Positions 54,036-62,472 are shown, counted from the first letter of the stretch. The stretch is DNA of 64,000 nucleotides from Mycobacterium sp. 852002-40037_SCH5390672 (GCF_001665875.1 NZ_LZTA01000122.1:1-64000); one strand, 5' to 3'. Numbers and translations are program-made. Notes: generated from the sequence alone by a model not told the origin.

Positions 54036-54491
54036 ATGCGCACCTTCGAATCCGTCACCGAACTTGCCGCCGCTGCGGGCGAAGCTCTGGGGCACAGCGA
54101 CTGGGTCACCATCACCCAGGAGGACGTCAACCTGTTCGCCGATGCGACCGGCGATCACCAGTGGATCCACGTCGACCCGGAGCGGGCCGCGTCGGGTCCG
54201 TTCGGCAAGACCATCGCCCACGGGTTCATGACCTTGGCGCTGTTGCCGCAGCTGCAGCACCAGATCTACACCGTCAATGGCATCAAGCTCGCAATCAATT
54301 ACGGCCTCAACAAGGTTCGCTTCCCCGCACCGGTTCCGGTCGGCTCTCGGGTACGCGCGCAGAGTTCCTTGGTCAGCGTCGACGACGTGGGTAACGGCGC
54401 CGTGCAGGCGACCATCTCGACCACCGTCGAGATCGAGGGATCGGCAAAACCGGCGTGCGTGGCCGAAAGCGTGGTTCGTTTCGTCGCCTGA
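54036..54491 (+). CDS. htdZ: (R)-3-hydroxyacyl-CoA dehydratase HtdZ (MaoC hotdog fold)
   Basis: The start is ATG 54036 with AGGAG upstream. The 151-residue product has the R-hydratase motif FADATGDHQWIHVDPERA with Asp40 and His45, then GPFGKTIAHGFMTLALLP, as in M. tuberculosis Rv0130. It hydrates trans-2-enoyl-CoA to (R)-3-hydroxyacyl-CoA, or the reverse, in fatty acid metabolism. It converges on fadE1 with 11 bp between stops. Confidence 0.94.
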   Translation: MRTFESVTELAAAAGEALGHSDWVTITQEDVNLFADATGDHQWIHVDPERAASGPFGKTIAHGFMTLALLPQLQHQIYTVNGIKLAINYGLNKVRFPAPVPVGSRVRAQSSLVSVDDVGNGAVQATISTTVEIEGSAKPACVAESVVRFVA

Positions 54492-54502
54492 CGTGGGCGG
54501 CC

Positions 54503-55852
54503 TTAGAACTCGGCGACCGCGTGTTCGAGCCGCTCGGCCAGTCGCGCCTGAGCCTCGGCCCGCCGAGTCGGTATGTGAGCCGACGGGAAAGGCGTTGTCA
54601 CCGGCTCGTATTCGCGCAACGTCCGGCGGGCGACCGTCATCTTGTGCAGCTCGGTGGCACCGTCGGCGATACCCAGCGATTCGGCGGCCACCAGCATCTT
54701 GACGAACGGCATCTCATCGGAGACGCCGAGCGCGCCGTGCAGGTGCATGGCCCGCTGCGCGACGTCATGCAGCACCTGGGGCATGGCCACTTTGACCGCT
54801 GCGATGTCGCGACGCACCCTCTGGTAGTCGTGGTGCTTGTCGATCAACCACGCGGTGCGCAGCACCAGTAACCGGAACTGTTCGATCTGGATCCAGCTGT
54901 CGGCGATTTTCTCCTGGGTCATCTGGAAACCGGCCAGTCGGCCGTGCCGGGTCTTGCGGGACACCGCACGTTCACACATCATGTCAAAGGCGCTGCGGGC
55001 CAGCGCGATTGTGCGCATGGCGTGGTGGATCCGGCCGCCGCCGAGCCGGGTCTGCGCGATCATGAACGCCTGTCCCTCGCCGCCCAGCACATGGTCGGCG
55101 GGCACGCGGACGTCGTTGTAGCGGACATAGCCGTGGGTGGCGCGCTTCGCGGATTCCGCTCCTACGCCGACGTTGCGCACGATCTCGATGCCGGGCGTCT
55201 CAGCCGGCACGATGAACAGCGACATCTTGTCGTAGGTGCGGGCCTCGGAATTGGTGACCGCCATGACGATAAAGAACGACGCGTGTTTGGCGTTGGTGGA
55301 GAACCACTTCTCCCCGTTGATGACCCAGTAGTCGCCGTCGCGCGTTGCGGCGGTGACGAATTGTCCTGGGTCAGAACCACCTTGCGGCTCGGTCATCGAA
55401 TAGCAGGAGGTGATTTCGCCGTCCAGCAGCGGCTGCAGGTAGCGGGCCTTCTGCTCGTCGGTGCCGAAGAGCGCGAGAATCTCGGCGTTGCCGGAATCCG
55501 GCGCCTGGCAACCGAACACCGAGGGGGCCCAGCGGGAGCGCCCGAGGATTTCATTGAGCAGCGCCAGCTTGACCTGGCCGAAGCCCTGGCCGCCCAGCTC
55601 CGGGCGCAGGTGCGCGGCCCACAAGCCCTGCTCCTTCACCTGCTGCTGCAAGGGCCGCAGGATGGCCATCATCTCGGCGTTCTTCTTGTCGTACGGGTCG
55701 AGTGCGACCAGGTCGAGCGGTTCCAGCTCCTCGGCCATGAATTTCTCGACCCAGTCCAGCTTTGCCTGGTAGTCGGGGTCGGTTTCGAAGTCCCACACCG
55801 TGGCCAACCAATCCCCGGCGCAACGCCGCGCCGGACTCGTTGATGAAGCCAC
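54503..55852 (-). CDS. fadE1: Acyl-CoA dehydrogenase FadE1
   Basis: The 449-residue product begins at GTG 55852; a GTG at 55798 (VWDFETDPDYQAKLDWVEKF) is an alternative start, but the longer form fits the remembered length of Rv0131c. It has the acyl-CoA dehydrogenase layout: FGCQAPDSGNAEIL, SCYSMTEPQGGSDPGQFVTA (FAD/substrate binding), WVINGEKWFSTNA, and a C-terminal helical domain with LHGALGVSDEMPFVKMLVAA. It oxidises acyl-CoA to trans-2-enoyl-CoA, passing electrons to ETF. A 19-bp tandem duplication lies just before it. Confidence 0.92.
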   Translation of the reverse strand: MASSTSPARRCAGDWLATVWDFETDPDYQAKLDWVEKFMAEELEPLDLVALDPYDKKNAEMMAILRPLQQQVKEQGLWAAHLRPELGGQGFGQVKLALLNEILGRSRWAPSVFGCQAPDSGNAEILALFGTDEQKARYLQPLLDGEITSCYSMTEPQGGSDPGQFVTAATRDGDYWVINGEKWFSTNAKHASFFIVMAVTNSEARTYDKMSLFIVPAETPGIEIVRNVGVGAESAKRATHGYVRYNDVRVPADHVLGGEGQAFMIAQTRLGGGRIHHAMRTIALARSAFDMMCERAVSRKTRHGRLAGFQMTQEKIADSWIQIEQFRLLVLRTAWLIDKHHDYQRVRRDIAAVKVAMPQVLHDVAQRAMHLHGALGVSDEMPFVKMLVAAESLGIADGATELHKMTVARRTLREYEPVTTPFPSAHIPTRRAEAQARLAERLEHAVAEF

Positions 55853-55860
55853 TCCATCCT

Positions 55861-55898
55861 AGAGCGGGGCAGCGGAGGAAGAGCGGGGCAGCGGAGGA
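55861..55898. repeat. Perfect 19-bp tandem duplication
   Basis: AGAGCGGGGCAGCGGAGGA occurs twice head to tail (55861-55879 and 55880-55898), filling most of the gap between the GAF-ANTAR stop and the fadE1 start. It is non-coding if fadE1 starts at 55852 or later. It could vary in copy number between strains. Confidence 0.95.
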
Positions 55899-56597
55899 TC
55901 AGTCGTCGCCGCGGGTCTCAATCACGCGCTGGGCGACGTCGACGAGTTTGGTCTGGCTCTCCTGGGAAAGCCGGCGCAGCAGTTCGAAGGCGCGCATATC
56001 GTCGACGCCGTAGCGCTCCATGATGATGCCCTTGGCCTGGCCGATGCGGTCTCGCGTGGACAGCGCCGATTGCATCTGCTGTCCGTGCCGCCCGGCCATG
56101 ATCGCCGAGGCGGCATGCGCGGCGAACACACTTCCGATGGTTTCGCCTTCGGTGTCCCACACGTTAGGCCGGAAACTGAACAGGTTCAGGGCGCCGGCGG
56201 TGCGCTCCGTGGTGTACAGCTTGAACGAAAGGCTGCTGAGGACACCGTGTTCCACGGCCGCCGGTGCGTATTTCGGCCAGCGAGGTTCGTCGCGGAGATC
56301 GTCCGTGCGCACGATCGTCTCTTTCAGGGCGGCGTCGTGGCAGGGACCCTCACCGAAGTCGTGCTGTAGTTTGTCGAGTTTGGCGACCAGGCTGTCGGTG
56401 TCGGCGACCGATTCGAAATCGCCGCCCCCTTTCACCAGCAACACCCCCGCGATGTCCGCCGCCGGTATCAGCTCCACCGCCGTGGCGGTCACGTCGGCGA
56501 GAATCCGGTTGAGCGAGCGCGGCGCCGCGATATCTCGGGCAAGGTCCGCCATGCGGGTAGCCAGCTCGTGCCGAGAGGTCGCGTCTAAAGACTCCAT
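55899..56597 (-). CDS. GAF-ANTAR domain protein (RNA-binding antiterminator type)
   Basis: The start chosen is ATG 56597 (MESLDATSRHELATRMADLA) with GGAGAAT upstream. Of 232 residues, ~1-165 form a GAF sensor domain (PAADIAGVLLVKGGGDFESV, EGPCHDAALKETIVRTDDLR, ALNLFSFRPNVWD). The last ~60 are an ANTAR domain (STRDRIGQAKGIIMERYGVD, AFELLRRLSQESQTKLVDVA). ANTAR proteins bind paired stem-loops in nascent RNA and prevent termination. The GAF ligand and RNA targets are unknown. It shares a strand with fadE1, 46 bp away. No SigF-type promoter was seen in front of it. Confidence 0.92.
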   Translation of the reverse strand: MESLDATSRHELATRMADLARDIAAPRSLNRILADVTATAVELIPAADIAGVLLVKGGGDFESVADTDSLVAKLDKLQHDFGEGPCHDAALKETIVRTDDLRDEPRWPKYAPAAVEHGVLSSLSFKLYTTERTAGALNLFSFRPNVWDTEGETIGSVFAAHAASAIMAGRHGQQMQSALSTRDRIGQAKGIIMERYGVDDMRAFELLRRLSQESQTKLVDVAQRVIETRGDD

Positions 56598-56692
56598 AGG
56601 ACCGGATTCTCCACGATGTGGCCCCACGCGTCACCCCCCGCGGTCTGCCCAACGCTTTGCAGACAGCGTCGGAGAAATTTGCTGCCGCCCGA

Positions 56693-56717
56693 GTTTGGCC
56701 GTATAGGGCCCGGGTAT
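56693..56717 (+). promoter_or_regulatory. SigF-type promoter of the manganese catalase gene
   Basis: GTTT (56693-56696), 15 bases and GGGTAT (56712-56717) match the mycobacterial SigF consensus exactly. The start site would be near 56724, about 34 bp before GTG 56758. Confidence 0.8.
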
Positions 56718-56757
56718 CCGGCGTCGACACCCCGATCTCGACCCCCAGGAGGCCCCA

Positions 56758-57657
56758 GTGTTCGTGCACAACAAAGATCTTCAATTCGAGGTTCGCGTCG
56801 ACCGACCCGATCCTCGCTTCGCGTCGCTGCTAATGGAACAGTTCGGCGGCGCGAACGGCGAACTCACTGCGGCGCTGCAGTACTTCACCCAGGCGTTTGT
56901 GCTGCGCCAGAAGAACCCGAAAATGTATGACCTGTTCATGGACATCGCGACCGAGGAGCTCAGCCACCTCGAAATGGTCGGATCGATGATCACGATGTTG
57001 CTCGACGGGCTCAACGACAACCTCAAGATCGCCAATGAGAAATGTGACTGGATGCCGGCGGTCGCGGCCAACGGCGGCGGCCGGGACGGCCTCATCCACT
57101 CGGTATCGGTCAATCCGCTGTTCCTGGTGCTCAGTGGCGGTGGGCCCGACGTCAAGGATTCCGGGGGAAACAACTGGACGGGTGCCTACATCGACGCCAA
57201 CGGTGACCCGACCGTGGACCTGCGCAACAACGTCGCGGCGGAATCGCGCGCGAAGGTCGTCTACGAATACCTCAAGCAGTTCACCGACGACCCTGGTGTG
57301 CAGGACACCCTGACGTTTTTGATGACACGGGAGATAGCGCACTACCAGCAATTCAGCGCCGCGCTCAACGAGCTGCCGGTGAACTTCCCACCGGGACAGC
57401 TGCCGGGTGACCCACGTTTCCAGAACGTGGCGTTCAACATGTCCAACGGAGGTGGCGAGTCCGTTCGCGGTCCGTGGAACCAAGGACAGGGACCCTGGCC
57501 CGAGGGCATGGAGTGGGAGTACGTCGAAAAGCCCGAAGAGCAGTGGCTCGGGGGGACCGCTCGCAAGAACACCGGCGCTGCCGAGAACCCGCAAGGCTCA
57601 CCGGCCATCAACGCCGAGAAGCCGTTCACCCACGAACAGCACGTTCCCACCGGCTAA
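56758..57657 (+). CDS. Manganese (non-heme) catalase
   Basis: The start is GTG 56758 (VFVHNKDLQFEVRVDRPDPR) with AGGAGG six bases upstream. The 299-residue product is a ferritin-like Mn catalase: helices with LMEQFGGANGELTAALQYFT, DIATEELSHLEMVGSMI (Glu and His ligands), and FLMTREIAHYQQFSAAL supplying the second Glu/His pair. The C-terminal tail is long and polar. It breaks down H2O2 with a dinuclear Mn centre in the cytosol, independently of heme KatG. The SigF promoter upstream and the SigF-promoted hemerythrin gene facing it suggest a shared stress role. Confidence 0.93.
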   Translation: MFVHNKDLQFEVRVDRPDPRFASLLMEQFGGANGELTAALQYFTQAFVLRQKNPKMYDLFMDIATEELSHLEMVGSMITMLLDGLNDNLKIANEKCDWMPAVAANGGGRDGLIHSVSVNPLFLVLSGGGPDVKDSGGNNWTGAYIDANGDPTVDLRNNVAAESRAKVVYEYLKQFTDDPGVQDTLTFLMTREIAHYQQFSAALNELPVNFPPGQLPGDPRFQNVAFNMSNGGGESVRGPWNQGQGPWPEGMEWEYVEKPEEQWLGGTARKNTGAAENPQGSPAINAEKPFTHEQHVPTG

Positions 57658-57665
57658 TTGGAGAA

Positions 57666-57701
57666 GGAGGCCGGGCGCTGAGTATTCAACGCCCGGCCTC
57701 C
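57666..57701. terminator. Bidirectional hairpin between Mn catalase and hemerythrin genes
   Basis: GGAGGCCGGGCG and CGCCCGGCCTCC form a perfect 12-bp stem around a 12-nt loop, between two convergent stops. No T tract follows on either strand, so it is probably a U-poor bidirectional terminator. Confidence 0.7.
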
Positions 57702-57709
57702 GCAACTCG

Positions 57710-58288
57710 TCAGTGCATCTGAGGGTCCGGCGGATTGTCCTCTGCGCGGCCGGTGAGCGCGTCGCGGACATGGTCGACAGCCGCCGCCCCCATCCCCATC
57801 GTTTTCAGCACGGTCGGGTTGGGTGGGGTAGCGGGGTGCGGCCGCGTCGGAGCGATTTTCTTCGCTTGCTCCAGCTTTGCGCCGATCTTCTCCAATTCCT
57901 CACGGCTGAGCACCGTTTCGACCTGTGGCCACACCTCGTTCTGTTCGTAGGCGATGTGCTCACGGGCCGCCTTGACGAATTCCTGCAGCGCTTCGTGGTA
58001 ATCCGGGTCGCCCGGCTTGCCGTCCTCGAGACGCTGCAGCAGTTTCTTTCCCGCCTGTTCCTGCTCGATCGCTTTGTCGACGAGTCCGTCACCGATCGCG
58101 TCGCGCACCGCAGGCCAGAAAAACTGCTCCTCGATGGCCTCATGCTGCGACTCGGCAATGATCAGGTTGTTCACCATGGTCTCCAAGCCGCTCGCCTCAG
58201 CGCCTGAGCCCGACGGCGCCCCGTCGAGCGTCTCCAACAAACCGAGCACGCTTTTGTGGTCCTGACGAAGAAAAGTGATTGCGTCCAT
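57710..58288 (-). CDS. Hemerythrin-like HHE domain protein
   Basis: The start is ATG 58288 (MDAITFLRQDHKSVLGLLET) with GGAAGG upstream. The 192-residue product has a four-helix HHE domain with candidate iron ligands His11 (QDHKS), the histidine in AESQHEAIEEQFFWPAV, and AAREHIAYEQNEVWPQVE. A Pro-rich C-terminal tail of ~50 residues follows. It probably binds a di-iron centre and handles O2, peroxide or NO. A consensus SigF promoter is 42 bp upstream. It faces the Mn catalase gene across a shared terminator. Confidence 0.9.
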   Translation of the reverse strand: MDAITFLRQDHKSVLGLLETLDGAPSGSGAEASGLETMVNNLIIAESQHEAIEEQFFWPAVRDAIGDGLVDKAIEQEQAGKKLLQRLEDGKPGDPDYHEALQEFVKAAREHIAYEQNEVWPQVETVLSREELEKIGAKLEQAKKIAPTRPHPATPPNPTVLKTMGMGAAAVDHVRDALTGRAEDNPPDPQMH

Positions 58289-58329
58289 GCGTTGCCTTCC
58301 AATGGGCTGTCAGTCGAAGTTGCGTGCGG

Positions 58330-58354
58330 ATACCCGGGGTGCCGGCGCCGAAAC
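58330..58354 (-). promoter_or_regulatory. SigF-type promoter of the hemerythrin gene
   Basis: On the minus strand GTTT (58354-58351), 15 bases and GGGTAT (58335-58330) match the mycobacterial SigF consensus exactly. The start site would be near 58323, about 35 bp before ATG 58288. The spacing is identical to that of the Mn catalase promoter. Confidence 0.8.
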
Positions 58355-58373
58355 GGTCGGCGCCCGACGTCCG

Positions 58374-59471
58374 TCAGCGCAACTTCGGTAGCACGTTGGC
58401 GCGGTAGAACTCGATGGCGGCGACGGGATCGTCTTGGGGAAAGTGCAGGAACGGCACGGCGCCCGCGTCGAGAACCCGCTGCACGGCGTTGATGTGGGGC
58501 GCCGCGTCGGTGCCGACGGTCCAGCCGGACAGCACCTTGTCGATGGGGTTGCGCTCGGCCGCGCGCTGGATCTCGACGGGATTGGGCTGATCCACGGCAC
58601 CGGCCGTGAAACGCCACAACGTGGCGGCGCGGGCCATCTCTTCATCGTCGCCCACCACCGCGAACAGTTCGGCGCGTTTGCCCAGGGTGCCCACATCACG
58701 CCCCGCAGCCTGCGCCCCAGTGGCGAAGGCCGCCAACAGTTTTGGATCGGTGACATCGCGGGCCTGGGTGATCCAGCCATCCCCGTACTGTCCGGCCAGC
58801 TTGGCGCTTTTCGGGCCGGCGGCTGCCACGAAGATCGGTGGGGGCGTGGCCGGGACATCGTAGAGTTTCAGCGAATTCGTCTGGAAATAGCGGCCGGCGA
58901 AAGAGATTCGTGAACCGCCCCACAGTTGACGGATCAGCACGATCGCTTCGACCAAGCGATCGTGGCGCTCGGCGTAGTTGCCGTAGGTGTTCGTGGTGGC
59001 CTGTTCGTTGAGCCGCTCGCCGGTGCCGACTCCCAGAAACACCCTGCCCGGGTTAAGGATCGCCAGGGAGGCGAACGCCTGGGCGACGGTGGCGGGGTGG
59101 TACCGGTAGGTCGGGCAGGTCACACCGGTGCCGAACGCAATGCGGCTGGTGCCGTTGCCGACCAGCGCCAGCGTCAACCACGGAAACATCGCATGACCTT
59201 CGTTGTCCTGCCACGGTTGAATGTGGTCGCTGGCCCACAGGTATTGGAAGCCGGCCTGTTCGGCCGCCTGAGCCTGTGCCACCAGCCGATCGGTGCGGAA
59301 CTGTTCGTGTGAGAGGACGACGCCCACGCCCTTGCCCGCCGGCCGCGGTGGACCGCTGGACTTGCCATGGTCGGTGGCCGGTTTCGCGCATCCGTCCGCC
59401 AGCCCGACGGCCCCGAGCACGCCCGCACCGGCTGCCGCCCGTCCGAACGCGCGCCGCGAGATGCCGGTCAC
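58374..59471 (-). CDS. fgd2: F420-dependent (hydroxy)mycolic acid dehydrogenase Fgd2
   Basis: The start chosen is GTG 59471 (VTGISRRAFGRAAAGAGVLG), matching the remembered Rv0132c start; the frame is open for over 400 bases further but reads as antisense to the GNAT gene. The 365-residue product begins with a twin-arginine signal (SRRAFG) and a Cys after GLADG. It is a luciferase-like F420 enzyme: VVLSHEQFRTDRLVAQAQAA, WASDHIQPWQDNEGHAMFPW, TGVTCPTYRYHPATVAQAFA, GRVFLGVGTGERLNE. The M. tuberculosis homologue is exported by Tat and oxidises hydroxymycolic to ketomycolic acids. Confidence 0.92.
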   Translation of the reverse strand: MTGISRRAFGRAAAGAGVLGAVGLADGCAKPATDHGKSSGPPRPAGKGVGVVLSHEQFRTDRLVAQAQAAEQAGFQYLWASDHIQPWQDNEGHAMFPWLTLALVGNGTSRIAFGTGVTCPTYRYHPATVAQAFASLAILNPGRVFLGVGTGERLNEQATTNTYGNYAERHDRLVEAIVLIRQLWGGSRISFAGRYFQTNSLKLYDVPATPPPIFVAAAGPKSAKLAGQYGDGWITQARDVTDPKLLAAFATGAQAAGRDVGTLGKRAELFAVVGDDEEMARAATLWRFTAGAVDQPNPVEIQRAAERNPIDKVLSGWTVGTDAAPHINAVQRVLDAGAVPFLHFPQDDPVAAIEFYRANVLPKLR

Positions 59472-59522
59472 CGGGTCGGCATACCCCTCACGCCAGGCCT
59501 CACACGCACTAGCGTGATGTAG

Positions 59523-60128
59523 ATGACCCCGCAGGTCCGCCCGGCAGTCAAAGCCGATATCCGCGCGTTGTCGCGCACGCTGGCCCGCGCGTTCCACGAC
59601 GACCCGGTGATGATCTGGCTGATTCCCGATCAGGACAAGCGGATCGCGCACCTGTCCCGGCTGTTCGCGACGATGACCCGCCACCACCACCTCGCGCGCG
59701 GCGGCGTGGAGGTGGCCGGTGTGGACACGGAGATCGGTGCGGCGGCCCTGTGGGATCCGCCCGACCAGTGGCAAGAGACGACCGGTGGGCAGCTGGCGAT
59801 GACGCCGACATTCATCCGGGTGTTCGGCCTGCGCTCGATGCGTGGACGCGCGGTGCAGGAATTGATGAAGAGCGTGCATCCCGAGGAGCCGCACTGGTAT
59901 CTGGCTGTGATCGGCAGCGATCCGGCGGTCCGCGGCACGGGATTTGGCCAGGCATTGATGAGGTCGCGGCTGGACCGCTGCGACGCCGAGTACTGTCCGG
60001 CCTATCTCGAGTCAAGCAAGCCCGAAAATGTGCCCTATTACCAGCGTTTCGGCTTCAGCGTCACCCGTGAGATCGTGCTGCCGGATGGCGGTCCGAGCCT
60101 GTGGGCCATGTGGCGTCCGCCGCGGTAG
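59523..60128 (+). CDS. GNAT-family N-acetyltransferase (Rv0133-like)
   Basis: The 201-residue product has GNAT elements: RALSRTLARAFHDDPVMIWL at the N-terminus, HWYLAVIGSDPAVRGTGFGQ with the acetyl-CoA pyrophosphate loop (RGTGFG), and the C-terminal YLESSKPENVPYYQRFGF. It corresponds to Rv0133. The acceptor is unknown. It is divergent from fgd2 with about 50 bp between starts. Confidence 0.9.
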   Translation: MTPQVRPAVKADIRALSRTLARAFHDDPVMIWLIPDQDKRIAHLSRLFATMTRHHHLARGGVEVAGVDTEIGAAALWDPPDQWQETTGGQLAMTPTFIRVFGLRSMRGRAVQELMKSVHPEEPHWYLAVIGSDPAVRGTGFGQALMRSRLDRCDAEYCPAYLESSKPENVPYYQRFGFSVTREIVLPDGGPSLWAMWRPPR

Positions 60129-60192
60129 CGGCCCGCCGGCGGTCGTCGCCCGCCGCGTTTAACCCCATGACGCGGCGGGCAACCGGTTTGGC

Positions 60193-60546
60193 ATGAGCGA
60201 TAACCCCCAGCCCGACGAACTGGTGGATCCCGCGGACTTCCCCGAAGAGGGCGGGCCCGGTGACACCTTGAACGCGAGCGAAGGCACCGACTCGGACGAA
60301 TTGCGCAACGACGACGGTGACATCGTCGTCGACCCCCCCGAGGGCTGGAGTGAGGCCGACCGGTTCGGCATGACGGCCAGAGAAGAGCGCGAGGGCGAAC
60401 CCCTCGGTGCCCGTCTGGCGGCCGAAGAGCCCGACGTCCCCGCTGGCATCGAGCCGGTCGAGGACGGTCCCCGGCGCGCTCATCGGGGTCAGATCGACGG
60501 CACCCCCGAGGACGGCGACTCGCTGTACGACGTCGTCGACGAGTAA
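60193..60546 (+). CDS. Acidic DUF5709-like protein
   Basis: The 117-residue product is very acidic and probably mostly disordered. Its wording (PPEGWSEADRFGMTAREERE, then GEPLGARLAAEEPDV, ending GDSLYDVVDE) fits the actinobacterial DUF5709 group. Function is unknown. A weak SigF-like element (GTTT-N16-GGGCAA, 60157-60182) lies immediately upstream, but its -10 matches only four of six bases and would leave almost no leader. Confidence 0.75.
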   Translation: MSDNPQPDELVDPADFPEEGGPGDTLNASEGTDSDELRNDDGDIVVDPPEGWSEADRFGMTAREEREGEPLGARLAAEEPDVPAGIEPVEDGPRRAHRGQIDGTPEDGDSLYDVVDE

Positions 60547-60580
60547 GTCAGTGCTCGGCTGTTTACTGCGGCCGACATAA

Positions 60581-61255
60581 TCAGGGCGTGCTTCGCCAGC
60601 CGGCGATGCCCGTCGCGATCATTCTCAACTGCTTGACCGCAAGCCTGCGGATGTCTTCGGTTGCCTCGATGCTCTGCGAATCCTCGATGGCCTCTGCGAT
60701 GACGATCATGGCGTTGACGAACAGGGTGGCCAGCACGTTGAGGTCCTCGGTGGTCCACTTGTTCAGCCCGGGGAATCGCGCCAGGTCGGTGGCCAGTTCG
60801 GAGGTGATCAGCCGGATCTCGGTACGAATGGCGTACCGCAGCACCGACAGGCCGCTGTTGCGCTCCCGGCCGATGAGCCGCCAGTGCTCGCGCCTGTCGG
60901 CGACGCTGGCCACCAGGATCTCGACGGATGACTCGATCACCCGGTTCGGGTCGAGCTTGCCGGCGCGCGCATCACGCAGGGTGTCGCGCAGACTCCGGAA
61001 GGACTCGTCGATCAAGACCAGGCCGAGGGCCTCCATGGATTCGAAATGCCGGTAGAACGCCGCCGGAACGATTCCGACCTCGCGGGTGACCTCGCGCAGA
61101 CTCAGGCTGGAGAAGCTGCGGTCCTGCAAGAGCTTGAGCGCCGCGGCAATGATGGCTCGGCGTGTCGCCTCCTTGCGCTCTTCACGAGATTGACTTTCGC
61201 GCGAGCGCTCGCGGCCAGAGCCGCGCGTCCGTGAGCCAGGAGTACGGCTGTTCAC
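60581..61255 (-). CDS. TetR-family regulator, FabR/DesT-like
   Basis: The start chosen is GTG 61255 (VNSRTPGSRTRGSGRERSRE). The 224-residue product has a TetR helix-turn-helix (ATRRAIIAAALKLLQDRSFS, LSLREVTREVGIVPAAFYRH) and the segment HFESMEALGLVLIDESFRSL, close in wording to E. coli FabR (HFRDVDELGLTMVDESG), a sensor of unsaturated acyl thioesters. It is divergent from a reductase/desaturase pair and its start codon lies inside the palindrome GTTCAC-TGT-GTGAAC. Control of desaturase expression by acyl-CoA composition is a strong inference from family and context. Confidence 0.88.
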   Translation of the reverse strand: MNSRTPGSRTRGSGRERSRESQSREERKEATRRAIIAAALKLLQDRSFSSLSLREVTREVGIVPAAFYRHFESMEALGLVLIDESFRSLRDTLRDARAGKLDPNRVIESSVEILVASVADRREHWRLIGRERNSGLSVLRYAIRTEIRLITSELATDLARFPGLNKWTTEDLNVLATLFVNAMIVIAEAIEDSQSIEATEDIRRLAVKQLRMIATGIAGWRSTP

Positions 61256-61264
61256 TGTGTGAAC
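61250..61264. promoter_or_regulatory. Probable TetR/FabR-like operator
   Basis: GTTCAC-TGT-GTGAAC is a perfect 6+3+6 inverted repeat covering the regulator's start codon. The octamer TGTTCACT at 61249-61256 recurs at 61327-61334 over the start codon of the divergent reductase gene. Both genes could thus be controlled by the TetR protein. Confidence 0.65.
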
Positions 61265-61325
61265 CCTACCACAGACAGGCCTTAAACCCTTGACTGCCAG
61301 GGCATTGAGGACGCACGGTGTACAT

Positions 61326-62429
61326 ATGTTCACTCAAACCGCTCAATCTTCTGGCCGAGTCCTCGCGCGGACTTTTCGGCAGCGCGTGTTGGGTTCAGAG
61401 CTACTCGACCTGCTGACCGGTCCGCACGGCGTCGACCGGTACACCGAACTGGTCGCGCCGACGTGGACGCTGGGCGAAGCCCGCGCCAAAGTGACCGACG
61501 TGCGCCGGACCACCCCCCGCAGCGTCACCCTGACCCTGACACCCAACGACACCTTCCTGTCCGCTCAGACCCTCAGAGCCGGTCAGTACGTCAACCTCAG
61601 CGTCGAGATCGATGGCCGCCGGCACACCCGGTGCTATTCGCCCGCCAACGCCGAAGGCGCGACCACCCTCGAATTGACCATCGGTCGGCACGAAGGCGGC
61701 CTGGTCTCGAACTATCTGTACGAACACGCCCGCCGTGGCATGGTCGTCGGTCTGACCGGCACCGGCGGCGACTTCACGTTGCCGACGCGGGAACCCCAGA
61801 GCCCGCAGCGCGTCCTCTTCGTCTCCGGCGGAAGCGGTATCACTCCTGTGATGTCGATGGTGCGCACCCTGGTCGCCCAGGGACATCGGGGCGACATCGC
61901 GTTCGTTCACTACGCACGCACACCGGAAGAGGCCTGCTACCGCGATGAACTGGCCGCGATGCCGTCGGTCCGGGTGCTGCACGGGTACACCCGATCGGGT
62001 GGCGGCGACCTCGCCGGACGTTTCGGTCCACAACACCTGGCCGCCGCGATGCCGTCACCCGATGCGGTATTCGTCTGCGGACCAACGGCTCTGGTTGAGG
62101 CGGTCCGATCGCACTGCAACAACGTGTACACCGAAAGCTTCGTCCCGCCGGCCCTGGATGCACCAGCGAACCCGTCGGGAGGACGAGTCACCTTCTCCGA
62201 CAGCGGTGTTGACGTCGCCGACGACGGACGGCCGCTGTTGGAGCAGGCCGAATCCGCCGGCCTGACGCCCGAAAACGGATGCCGGATGGGCATCTGCCAC
62301 ACCTGCACGCGGCGCAAAACCGCCGGCACCGTGCGCAACCTGGTCACCGGTGCGGTCTCGACCGCTGCCGATGAGGACGTGCAGATCTGCGTGTCCGTTC
62401 CTGTCGGTGACGTGGATCTGTCGCTGTAA
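61326..62429 (+). CDS. Ferredoxin reductase (FAD/NAD(P)H, [2Fe-2S]) partner of the desaturase
   Basis: The start chosen is ATG 61326 (MFTQTAQSSGRVLARTFRQR). The 367-residue product has an FAD-binding domain (RRHTRCYSPANA), an NAD(P)H domain (LFVSGGSGITPVMSMVRTLV, VFVCGPTALVEAV) and a C-terminal plant-type ferredoxin domain with CRMGICHTCTRRK and a later Cys in DVQICVSVP. It resembles Rv3230c, the electron donor of the DesA3 desaturase in M. tuberculosis. It passes electrons from NAD(P)H to the desaturase encoded 43 bp downstream. Confidence 0.92.
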   Translation: MFTQTAQSSGRVLARTFRQRVLGSELLDLLTGPHGVDRYTELVAPTWTLGEARAKVTDVRRTTPRSVTLTLTPNDTFLSAQTLRAGQYVNLSVEIDGRRHTRCYSPANAEGATTLELTIGRHEGGLVSNYLYEHARRGMVVGLTGTGGDFTLPTREPQSPQRVLFVSGGSGITPVMSMVRTLVAQGHRGDIAFVHYARTPEEACYRDELAAMPSVRVLHGYTRSGGGDLAGRFGPQHLAAAMPSPDAVFVCGPTALVEAVRSHCNNVYTESFVPPALDAPANPSGGRVTFSDSGVDVADDGRPLLEQAESAGLTPENGCRMGICHTCTRRKTAGTVRNLVTGAVSTAADEDVQICVSVPVGDVDLSL

Positions 62430-62472
62430 CGGTTGAACTATCCAGCCCATGAAACCTCTTGGAGGACAAGCA

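Noticed and set aside
60157..60182. Fourth SigF promoter before the DUF5709-like gene
   Set aside because: The -10 GGGCAA matches only four of six bases, the spacer is 16 rather than 15, and the start site would fall almost on the ATG.
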